NCBI GenBank assembly: GCA_934435195.1
Contig: CAKSAJ010000002.1
Coordinates: forward strand, 124,001-188,000
Source: an uncultured Schaedlerella sp.
GTDB taxonomy: Bacteria; Bacillota; Clostridia; Lachnospirales; Lachnospiraceae
Length of the DNA stretch: 64,000 bases
Direction of reading: 5' to 3'
In this document: piece after piece, positions 1-6,233 of the stretch
How the letters are laid out: every line of letters begins with the position of its first letter
Numbering within the stretch: the stretch's first letter is position 1
Position numbers and translations under genes: made by a program
Notes under the pieces: model-generated
Told to the model about the DNA's origin: nothing
Seen by the model: only the letters and a program-made list of their open reading frames with translations
The model's database searches: none

Positions 1-597
1 TACCGCCACTGTATTATCAGCTCCGATTGCCTCCTCATTCCAAATTGATTCATAAATCTGGTTAATTGAAAATACTCTTCCCTGATTTTTCATTAATAAT
101 TTTAAAATATTGTATTCAATCGGTGTCAGTTTTACAGATTCCCCATCTACTGTGACCTGTTTCAAATCATCATTCATCTGCAGTCCACCGGTCTCATAAA
201 CGGTATCCTTCTGTTCTTTTGCATTTCCGCCAAACTGGGTATACCTGCGAATCTGCGATTTCACACGTGCGATTAATTCCAACGGATTAAATGGCTTCGT
301 CACATAATCATCTGCTCCTACATTTAATCCTAATATCTTATCTACGTCCTCTGATTTCGCCGATAAAATAATGATTGGAATACTGTGCTTTTCACGAATC
401 TTTAATGTTGCACGGATTCCATCCAGTTTTGGCATCATCACATCCAGAATTAACAAGTGTACTTCTTCTGTCTCCAACAACTTTAATGCCTGTTCGCCAT
501 CATATGCTTTCAAAACATGATAGCCTTCCTGAGTCAAATAAATATCTATTGCCTCTACGATTTCTTTATCATCATCACATACTACGATGTTGTACAT
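1..597 (-). CDS. OmpR/PhoB-family response regulator, C-terminus cut by window edge
   Basis: Reading the minus strand from the ATG at 597 gives an uninterrupted 199-codon frame that runs off the left edge, so the last part of the protein is missing. The receiver domain starts MYNIVVCDDD, with the acidic pair near residues 8-10, the phospho-acceptor Asp near residue 52 (LILDVMMPKLDG) and the conserved Lys in YVTKPFNP near residue 102. A winged-helix DNA-binding domain begins near residue 145 (VKLTPIEYNILKLL). A GAGGTGATG ribosome site lies just upstream. A partner histidine kinase would be expected beyond the left edge. The two putative small RNAs that follow on the plus strand have direct-repeat boxes upstream of their -10 elements and are candidate targets of this regulator; that link is inference from position. 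Confidence 0.9.
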   Translation of the reverse strand, partial: MYNIVVCDDDKEIVEAIDIYLTQEGYHVLKAYDGEQALKLLETEEVHLLILDVMMPKLDGIRATLKIREKHSIPIIILSAKSEDVDKILGLNVGADDYVTKPFNPLELIARVKSQIRRYTQFGGNAKEQKDTVYETGGLQMNDDLKQVTVDGESVKLTPIEYNILKLLMKNQGRVFSINQIYESIWNEEAIGADNTVAV

Positions 598-766
598 TCT
601 TCATCACCTCCCTTACAGTATACATGATAGAATAAAAAAATTAAAAAGGTTTGGGGGAAATCTTATGATTTTATTAATGTTCCAGTTACTGTTCACAGTA
701 CCTGTGATCAGCAACACATCTCACCATTTTTGTTGCTTTTCTATAAATTTCATATTTTCATAATAT

Positions 767-866
767 TTTTTCGATTTCTTTTATAGTTTTAACATATTTT
801 AGACATATTTTCTGGATATAATAATCTCAGATAGTTGATACAGCAACTATCTCCCCCTCATAAAGT
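767..866 (+). repeat. 100-bp direct repeat, copy 1 (copy 2 at 1037-1137)
   Basis: This block recurs 270 bp downstream with only a few substitutions and one inserted C. It covers the promoter, the first hairpin and the C-rich linker of each putative small RNA. Sequence beyond the block diverges while keeping the same fold, which suggests an old tandem duplication held by selection rather than a recent copy. Confidence 0.9.
788..822 (+). promoter_or_regulatory. Promoter of sRNA 1 with regulator-type direct repeats instead of a -35
   Basis: A perfect -10 TATAAT sits at 817-822. There is no TTGACA-like -35. In its place are two half-sites with an 11-bp period, TTTAAC (788-793) and TTAGAC (799-804), separated by 5 bp. 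Direct repeats with one-turn spacing overlapping the -35 region are typical of promoters activated by OmpR-family regulators; the CiaR box of streptococci (TTTAAG-N5-TTTAAG) is the closest known parallel. The activator is not proven here. Confidence 0.6.
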
Positions 867-970
867 TAAGATATCTTGGACAGATTTCAAGATATCGAAC
901 TTTACTCTCATTCCTTTTAGTTAAATAGAAAACACAAAATCCGTTAGCCACTATGGTTAACGGATTTTTG
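829..970 (+). ncRNA. Putative small RNA 1 (C-rich, anti-Shine-Dalgarno type)
   Basis: The predicted transcript begins about 7 nt after the -10 and has three hairpins. Hairpin 1 pairs 830-837 with 844-851 (GATAGTTG / CAACTATC). A single-stranded linker CTCCCCCTCATAA follows. Hairpin 2 pairs 870-878 with 888-896 (GATATCTTG / CAAGATATC), extended by AAGTT/AACTT at 863-867 and 898-902. A second pyrimidine-rich linker (ACTCTCATTCCTTTT) leads to an intrinsic terminator at 936-968. The C-rich linkers are complementary to GGAGG-type ribosome binding sites, as in known base-pairing small RNAs of Firmicutes. No open reading frame with a ribosome site was seen inside. Expression and targets are inferred. 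Confidence 0.6.
936..968 (+). terminator. Intrinsic terminator of sRNA 1
   Basis: AAAATCCGTTAGCC pairs with GGTTAACGGATTTT around a short loop and is followed by a T run. Confidence 0.85.
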
Positions 971-1036
971 TTTGCCTTTATATTATTTTCCCGCATATTG
1001 TTCTTTTTCGGACTTTAGTTTCGAAGTTGTTTATAA

Positions 1037-1137
1037 TTTTTCGATTTCTTTTATAGATTCAACATATTTTAGACACATTTTCTGGATATAATAATCTCAG
1101 ATAGTTGATAAAACAACTATCTCCCCCCTCATAAAGT
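1037..1137 (+). repeat. 100-bp direct repeat, copy 2
   Basis: Second copy of the block at 767-866. Changes include TTTAAC to TTCAAC in the first half-site, AGACATATT to AGACACATT, loop ATACAG to ATAAAA, and one extra C in the C-run. Confidence 0.9.
1058..1092 (+). promoter_or_regulatory. Promoter of sRNA 2 with direct repeats instead of a -35
   Basis: A -10 TATAAT at 1087-1092 is preceded by TTCAAC (1058-1063) and TTAGAC (1069-1074) with the same 5-bp gap and the same 12-bp distance to the -10 as in copy 1. Conserved spacing argues for a bound activator common to both promoters. Confidence 0.6.
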
Positions 1138-1237
1138 AGACATCGGGCGTAACTTCCCGATGTACACTTTACTCTCATTCCTTTAGATAACTATAAAAAC
1201 ACCAAAACCCGCTAATCCTTGTGGTTAGCGGGTTTTG
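1099..1237 (+). ncRNA. Putative small RNA 2, paralogue of sRNA 1
   Basis: The architecture is the same as sRNA 1. Hairpin 1 pairs 1100-1107 with 1114-1121. The linker is CTCCCCCCTCATAA. Hairpin 2 pairs ACATCGGG (1140-1147) with CCCGATGT (1156-1163), closed by AAAGT/ACTTT. A terminator at 1204-1236 ends the unit. The sequence of hairpin 2 differs completely from that in sRNA 1, yet both arms changed together, so pairing is kept by compensatory change. The second linker (ACTCTCATTCCTTTAG) is also retained. This covariation is the strongest sequence-only evidence that both are functional structured RNAs. Confidence 0.6.
1204..1236 (+). terminator. Intrinsic terminator of sRNA 2
   Basis: AAAACCCGCTAATCC pairs with GGTTAGCGGGTTTT. 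The stem differs from the sRNA 1 terminator at paired positions. Confidence 0.8.
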
Positions 1238-1268
1238 CGTTATATATATTATGTATATATCTCAAATC

Positions 1269-2195
1269 CTATATTCTATTTTCCATCCATGCCAGAATAT
1301 CCTGGTAAACTTGATCTCGGTCTGTCTCATTTAACAATTCATGCCGGTCTCCTGCATACAACTGTAATGTAACATCCCTGATTCCTGACTCTTTATACTT
1401 TTCATAAACCTTACGGACACCCTTTCCGCACTTTCCTGCCGGATCTTCTACTCCCGCAGCCATAAGGATTGGAAGATGTTTCGGAATCATAAACACATTC
1501 TCTTTCTTTTCCATTCGTGTCATGCCTTCTAGCATATTGCCGTATGCATTGACCGTAAAATGGAAAGAGCAAAGAGGATCATTGACATATTCCTGGAGCT
1601 TCTCATCATCACTGGTAACCCAGTCAGCTCTTGTCTTCGGATGTTTGAATTTCTTATTAAATGTTCCGATTACCATGTCCTCAACTAATTTGCTTCTATA
1701 ATGGTCACCTTTTACTACTGCAATACCTTTGCACAATGCCTTTCCAAAATTCAATACCGGAATTGGGCGTTCTGCAACAACTCCAATCAATATTGCGCCT
1801 GCAAGCCCATTGCCGTACATCTGGATATATTGGCGCAAAAGGATTGAGCCCATACTGTGTCCTAACATAAAGTACGGAACATCCGGATATTTCTTTGCAG
1901 TTTTTGTACGAAGCATATGCATGTCCGCAAGCAGACACGCATTGCCATATTCTTTTTGAAAATATCCATATTCTAGCTTACTCTGAACAGATTTACCATG
2001 TCCCAGATGATCGTTACCAACTACATAAATACCTTGTTCACTTAAAAACTGGGCGAATTCATCATAGCGATCTACATATTCTATCATCCCATGGCAAATC
2101 TGCAGTACTGCTTTTATTTCCCCTTCTGGTTTCCATTCAATTGTATGGATTTCAGTATTACCATCTTTTGATGGAAAATAAAATTCATCTTTCAT
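1269..2195 (-). CDS. Alpha/beta hydrolase (monoacylglycerol lipase / lysophospholipase-like)
   Basis: A 308-residue serine hydrolase. The oxyanion-side motif HGMIEYVDRY near residue 35, the GHGKS segment near residue 65 and the nucleophile elbow GHSMGS near residue 113 match the serine aminopeptidase S33 / PldB-type lysophospholipase group. Candidate acid and base are the Asp in AAGVEDPAGKCG and the His in YAGDRHELLNE near the C-terminus. No signal peptide is seen, so it is likely cytoplasmic and probably acts on short acyl esters or monoacylglycerols. It starts 8 bp after the citrate synthase stop, with its GAGG ribosome site overlapping that stop, so the two genes form one transcript. Substrate cannot be decided from sequence. 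Confidence 0.88.
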   Translation of the reverse strand: MKDEFYFPSKDGNTEIHTIEWKPEGEIKAVLQICHGMIEYVDRYDEFAQFLSEQGIYVVGNDHLGHGKSVQSKLEYGYFQKEYGNACLLADMHMLRTKTAKKYPDVPYFMLGHSMGSILLRQYIQMYGNGLAGAILIGVVAERPIPVLNFGKALCKGIAVVKGDHYRSKLVEDMVIGTFNKKFKHPKTRADWVTSDDEKLQEYVNDPLCSFHFTVNAYGNMLEGMTRMEKKENVFMIPKHLPILMAAGVEDPAGKCGKGVRKVYEKYKESGIRDVTLQLYAGDRHELLNETDRDQVYQDILAWMENRI

Positions 2196-2203
2196 GTTAA
2201 CCT

Positions 2204-3571
2204 CTACCTGTCATCTAATTTAATATAATCTCGATATGGTGCAAGCGGTTTGTATGCCGGTCGAATAATCTTATCTACATTCTTTAGCTCTTCAAGACGA
2301 TGTGCACTCCATCCAACAATACGTGCAGCTGCAAAAATTGGTGTGTATAATGCAGGAGGAAGATCTAACATGCTGTATACCAGGCCACTGTAAAAATCAA
2401 CGTTGGCATTAACACCCTTATACATCTTACGTTTTTGTGCAATTACTTCCGGTGCCATCTTCTCTACTTTTTCGTATAATGCATACTCTTTCTCGCAGCC
2501 TTTTTCAATTGCAAGCTCTTTTACAAACTTCTTAAATATCTCAGCACGTGGGTCTGATACAGAATAAATCGCATGTCCCATTCCATAAATCAGTCCTTTG
2601 CGGTCAAATGCTTCTTTATTCAGCAATGCTTCCAGATAACCTCTGACCTCATCATCGTCTGTCCAGTCTTTCACACAGAACTTCATGTCCTCAAACATCT
2701 GAGTTACCTTAATATTGGCGCCACCATGCTTTGGTCCTTTTAAAGAAGCCATTGCTGCAGAAATCGTAGAATATGTATCTGTTCCTGAAGAAGTAACCAC
2801 ATGAGTTGTAAATGTTGAGTTGTTACCACCGCCATGGTCCATATGAAGAACCAGTGCCATATCCAGAATCTCTGCTTCCAGTGCGGTATACTGTCGATTT
2901 TCACGAAGCATCATCAAAATATTCTCTGCCGTTGATAATGACGGATCTGGTGCATAAATATATAAATCCTGACCTCTTCGGTAGTTATATGCATGATACC
3001 CATATACCATCAGCATCGGAAATTGTGCGATCAAATTCAGACACTGACGTAAAACATTAGGAATGTCTGTATCGTCTGCCTTCGCATCATAAGAATATAA
3101 TTGTAAAATACAGCGTGAAATATTATTCATCATATCTCTGCTCGGTGCTTTCATAATTACGTCTCGAACAAAGTTCGGCGGAAGCATCCTGCGCTGTGCT
3201 AACATCTGCTGAAAATCTTTTAATTCTGTCGCATTCGGCAATTCACCAAAAAGGAGCAAATATGCGGTCTCTTCAAATCCTGAATGCTTGGCATCCAAAA
3301 ATCCTTTTACTAAATCTTTGATGTTATATCCGCGGTAATAGAGATTACCTGCACACGGCACTTCTTCTCCGTCCACAATCTTCTTTGCACAAACATCAGA
3401 TATATTTGTCAACCCTGCCAATACACCTTTACCATTCAAGTCACGCAATCCACGTTTTACCTCATATTTTTCATATAAGTCTCTGTCGATTGCATTGTTC
3501 TCCTCACACTTACGTGCTAATTGCTGGATTGCAGGAGTGTTGTTAAATAAAATGTCGTCTACATCTCTCAT
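2204..3571 (-). CDS. Citrate synthase
   Basis: A 455-residue citrate/2-methylcitrate synthase that condenses acetyl-CoA with oxaloacetate. Catalytic landmarks are the His in DHGGGNNS near residue 245, the His in YGMGHAIYS near residue 325 and the Asp in NANVDFYSG near residue 385. KGPKHGGANIKV is the family signature. The chain is longer than the usual 370-430 residues because of an N-terminal extension of about 60 residues, as seen in clostridial forms. With the aconitase-family gene at 8972-11242 it would supply the oxidative branch toward 2-oxoglutarate and glutamate in an anaerobe. AGGAGGAGC precedes the ATG. The cotranscribed alpha/beta hydrolase lies downstream. Confidence 0.94.
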   Translation of the reverse strand: MRDVDDILFNNTPAIQQLARKCEENNAIDRDLYEKYEVKRGLRDLNGKGVLAGLTNISDVCAKKIVDGEEVPCAGNLYYRGYNIKDLVKGFLDAKHSGFEETAYLLLFGELPNATELKDFQQMLAQRRMLPPNFVRDVIMKAPSRDMMNNISRCILQLYSYDAKADDTDIPNVLRQCLNLIAQFPMLMVYGYHAYNYRRGQDLYIYAPDPSLSTAENILMMLRENRQYTALEAEILDMALVLHMDHGGGNNSTFTTHVVTSSGTDTYSTISAAMASLKGPKHGGANIKVTQMFEDMKFCVKDWTDDDEVRGYLEALLNKEAFDRKGLIYGMGHAIYSVSDPRAEIFKKFVKELAIEKGCEKEYALYEKVEKMAPEVIAQKRKMYKGVNANVDFYSGLVYSMLDLPPALYTPIFAAARIVGWSAHRLEELKNVDKIIRPAYKPLAPYRDYIKLDDR

Positions 3572-3679
3572 TGTTGCTCCTCCTTCATGTCGTATTCATT
3601 TTATTATACTAAAACTTTAACTGTTATACAATGAATTGTATATTAAATTTTACACTAACAGGTTATAAAGTTTTTATAT

Positions 3680-4555
3680 TTATTGTTCTCCGCCCGATAA
3701 AACATTGCTCAATCTTGCGAATTCTTCTAAAGTCAGAGCTTCACCTCGCACGCTTGCACCCTTACCAAGAGTTTCAATTGCAGCTTCAATTTCTTCTTTG
3801 GTAAATTGAATTTCCGGTGAGTTTTTCAAACCATTCACAAGCGTTTTTCGTCTCTGATTAAATGAGGCACGAATAATTCGGAACATCAATTTTTCATCTT
3901 TAACCTGTACCGGTGGTTCCTCATATCTCTCAAGACGGATTACCGCAGACCCGACTTTCGGACGAGGCATAAAACAATTTGGCGGTACATTTGCCACAAT
4001 ATATGGTTTTGCATAATACTGTACTGCAAGTGACAATGCTCCATAATCTTTTGTTCCCGGTCCGACCTGCATACGGTCTGCCACTTCTTTTTGTACCATA
4101 ACCGTAATACTCTTCAGGGGAACATGATTCTCAAATAATCCCATAATAATCGGTGTTGTAATATAGTATGGCAGGTTTGCAACCACTTTGATCGGCTTTC
4201 CGCCATTTTCCTCTTCTGCTAATTTTGCAAGATCCACCTTCAAAACATCCTGATTTATAATCTGAACATTATCATATTCTGATAGTGTATCTTCCAGAAT
4301 CGGAATCAATGTCTTATCAATCTCTACTGCAACTACTTTCCCCGCTGCACATGCCAGATACTGTGTCATAGTCCCAATCCCAGGACCAATCTCCAATACC
4401 ATATCATCCTTTGTAATTTCCGCCGAAGCAATAATTTTATCTAATACGTGTGTATCAATCAGAAAATTCTGTCCGAATTTCTTCTGAAATGAAAAATTAT
4501 ATTTCTGTAATACAGCAATTGTATTTTGCGGATTCCCTAATGTAGGTTCTTTCAT
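3680..4555 (-). CDS. ksgA: 16S rRNA dimethyladenosine transferase KsgA/RsmA
   Basis: A 291-residue SAM-dependent methyltransferase that dimethylates two adjacent adenosines in the 3' hairpin of 16S rRNA during small-subunit maturation. FGQNFLID is the family N-terminal motif, VLEIGPGIGTMT is the SAM-binding motif I, and NLPYYITTPIIM is the NLPY catalytic motif IV. The start chosen is the ATG at 4555, seven bases after GAGGAG; an in-frame TTG one codon earlier is less well placed. It follows TatD and the sigma-like gene on the same strand. TatD next to KsgA is the usual Firmicute arrangement. Confidence 0.96.
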   Translation of the reverse strand: MKEPTLGNPQNTIAVLQKYNFSFQKKFGQNFLIDTHVLDKIIASAEITKDDMVLEIGPGIGTMTQYLACAAGKVVAVEIDKTLIPILEDTLSEYDNVQIINQDVLKVDLAKLAEEENGGKPIKVVANLPYYITTPIIMGLFENHVPLKSITVMVQKEVADRMQVGPGTKDYGALSLAVQYYAKPYIVANVPPNCFMPRPKVGSAVIRLERYEEPPVQVKDEKLMFRIIRASFNQRRKTLVNGLKNSPEIQFTKEEIEAAIETLGKGASVRGEALTLEEFARLSNVLSGGEQ

Positions 4556-4617
4556 CAAATTTCTCCTCTTTTATCTCCCTGCTCTATACATTTAAGTTCT
4601 CACAGGATTTACTTTTA

Positions 4618-5385
4618 TTATTTATCTAAGCCATAAAATTTTCTTGCGTTCTCTTCTGTCACAGCAATCACTTCTTCCGTAGTAGTTCCTCTCAGCTCCG
4701 CAATTGTCTGTGCCACATAAATCAGATTCGAAGATGCATTTCTCTTTCCACGATTCGGTTCCGGTGCAAGATATGGACAATCTGTTTCCAAAACAATATG
4801 CGACAATGGTACTGCTTTTACAACTTCCTTTAATTTTTTCGCATTCTTAAATGTCACAACGCCGCCAATTCCTAACAGATAACCCATTTTGACGTATTCT
4901 TCTGCCATCTCTTTTGAATACGAATAACAATGAATAATCGCCTTCATATCAGCTGCATGTTCTTTCATAATCTCCATTGTATCCTGAGCAGCTTCTCTGC
5001 TATGAATGTTAACCGGCATATTTAGCTTTCTCGCCAGCTGTAACTGACGTATAAACCATTCTTTCTGAATTTCATGCTGCTCTTTATCCCAATAATAATC
5101 CAGTCCGATCTCTCCTACTGCTACAACCTTCTCTTCATGAAGTAATTGTTCCATCCGGGCAAAATTCTCTTCATTCAAATCACCCACTTCATCCGGGTGT
5201 ACTCCGATCATCCCATATACAAATGGATATCTTCTTGTTAATTCGAGTACACGCTCCCAGGAATCTACCGTAGCACTTGCATCAACGATCGTTCCAACGC
5301 CTTGTTCCTGCATAGAACTTAATACCTGGTCTCTGTCCTCAGCAAATTGTTTATCATCATAATGTGCATGTGTATCAAATATCAT
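4618..5385 (-). CDS. tatD: TatD-family metal-dependent DNase
   Basis: A 255-residue TIM-barrel hydrolase. The metal ligands are seen in FDTHAHYDD at the N-terminus, in VGEIGLDYYW near residue 95, in VNIHSREA near residue 130 and in ETDCPYLAPEP near residue 205. The family shows 3'-5' exonuclease activity and takes part in DNA quality control. The frame stays open further upstream, but the start is placed at the ATG at 5385 because family homology begins at MIFDTHAHYDD and an AAGGATAAC site precedes it. This start lies one base after the stop of the sigma-like gene, so translation is probably coupled. Genes for TatD and KsgA commonly sit together with RnmV in Firmicutes; RnmV is absent here. 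Confidence 0.94.
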   Translation of the reverse strand: MIFDTHAHYDDKQFAEDRDQVLSSMQEQGVGTIVDASATVDSWERVLELTRRYPFVYGMIGVHPDEVGDLNEENFARMEQLLHEEKVVAVGEIGLDYYWDKEQHEIQKEWFIRQLQLARKLNMPVNIHSREAAQDTMEIMKEHAADMKAIIHCYSYSKEMAEEYVKMGYLLGIGGVVTFKNAKKLKEVVKAVPLSHIVLETDCPYLAPEPNRGKRNASSNLIYVAQTIAELRGTTTEEVIAVTEENARKFYGLDK

Positions 5386-5386
5386 G

Positions 5387-6145
5387 TTAGTTATCCTTAT
5401 ATTCCTTAAACTTATCGTACATCTCTTCACCTGCCAGTTTGATGATATCCAAAATCTCATCCTCAGATATCTTCATATGTTCTGCAAGTTCACTCATCGT
5501 AATTCCACGGCCTTTTTCATCTGCCATTTTATGCAATGTCTCATCCAGATTGTTAACCTGATTTTCCATCTTTTTATCACGGCGTTTTAATTCTTTATGC
5601 TCTTCCATCATCGCCAGAATTCCCTGTCTGATTTCCTGCTGAATAAATGCATCCGCATCGTCTTCCGGAAGCATATCTAACGCCAGGATTAAACTGACAT
5701 TCCCTTCCTGCACACAATCGCCAAGATAAATTCCTTCCTCATGAAGTTCTTTCGCGATCTCTACTACCTGTGGGAGATAGAGCTCTATCAATCTGCTCTT
5801 TGCAAGTGCATCCTGTGCAACTGCCTTCTTTAGAAGTTCGGCTCTCTCACCCTCCTGCTCTTGCTTCATAGCTTTCAAATCTTCGGTATACTCCGCCAGA
5901 TACTGCTTTTCTTCATCTGAAAATTTGCTCTCATCTATCTGTTCTGTTGTTTGCTGTTTATAATATCCTGACACAACAATCTTCTGCGACATCAAAAAAT
6001 CATATACTAACAGCATCTGTTCCTCTGTCAGCCCATCCTCTGCGAAAAATTCTTTAATCTGTTCATTTGTCAAACGTTTATCCTGTACATCTGCCTGTTC
6101 CAGCAGTTCTTCTAATTTCTTACGAAACTGTGATTGATCAATCAT
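5387..6145 (-). CDS. Sigma-70-like protein without a recognisable region 4
   Basis: A 252-residue acidic protein. Residues 1-50 resemble sigma region 1.1 (LTNEQIKEFFAEDGLTEEQ). The segment around residues 110-165 (SRLIELYLPQVVEIAKEL then YLGDCVQEGNVSLILAL) is clearly like sigma regions 2.1-2.2, the core-binding part. The last 60 residues (LDETLHKMADEKGRGITMSE and onward) resemble region 3. The DNA-reading region 2.4 and the -35-reading region 4 are not visible. It could compete for RNA polymerase core or act as an anti-sigma or appropriator protein; this is speculation. It is the first gene before tatD and ksgA on the minus strand. AGGAGG is well spaced before the ATG. Confidence 0.8.
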   Translation of the reverse strand: MIDQSQFRKKLEELLEQADVQDKRLTNEQIKEFFAEDGLTEEQMLLVYDFLMSQKIVVSGYYKQQTTEQIDESKFSDEEKQYLAEYTEDLKAMKQEQEGERAELLKKAVAQDALAKSRLIELYLPQVVEIAKELHEEGIYLGDCVQEGNVSLILALDMLPEDDADAFIQQEIRQGILAMMEEHKELKRRDKKMENQVNNLDETLHKMADEKGRGITMSELAEHMKISEDEILDIIKLAGEEMYDKFKEYKDN

Positions 6146-6165
6146 ATTTTCCTCCCGATAATTTT

Positions 6166-6207
6166 AAATCTATCCGATATAATGTATTTATTATATCGGA
6201 TAGATTT
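6166..6207. repeat. Perfect 18-bp inverted repeat upstream of the sigma-like gene
   Basis: Arms at 6166-6183 and 6190-6207 are perfectly complementary with a 6-base loop and carry ATCCGATATAAT / ATTATATCGGAT. It lies 20 bp before the sigma-like ATG and 27 bp after the beta-propeller stop. It lacks a T run on the minus strand, so it may be an operator or transcript-end stem rather than a classical terminator. Confidence 0.7.
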
Positions 6208-6233
6208 GCATTTGACAATTCCAGAATCTTACT

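Noticed and set aside
767..1137. CRISPR-like direct repeats
   Set aside because: Only two copies, 100 bp long, and each includes a promoter and RNA hairpins. No spacer-repeat pattern and no cas genes.
5386..5460. Upstream extension of TatD
   Set aside because: The extra 25 residues lie in the preceding gene in another frame and do not fit the family N-terminus.
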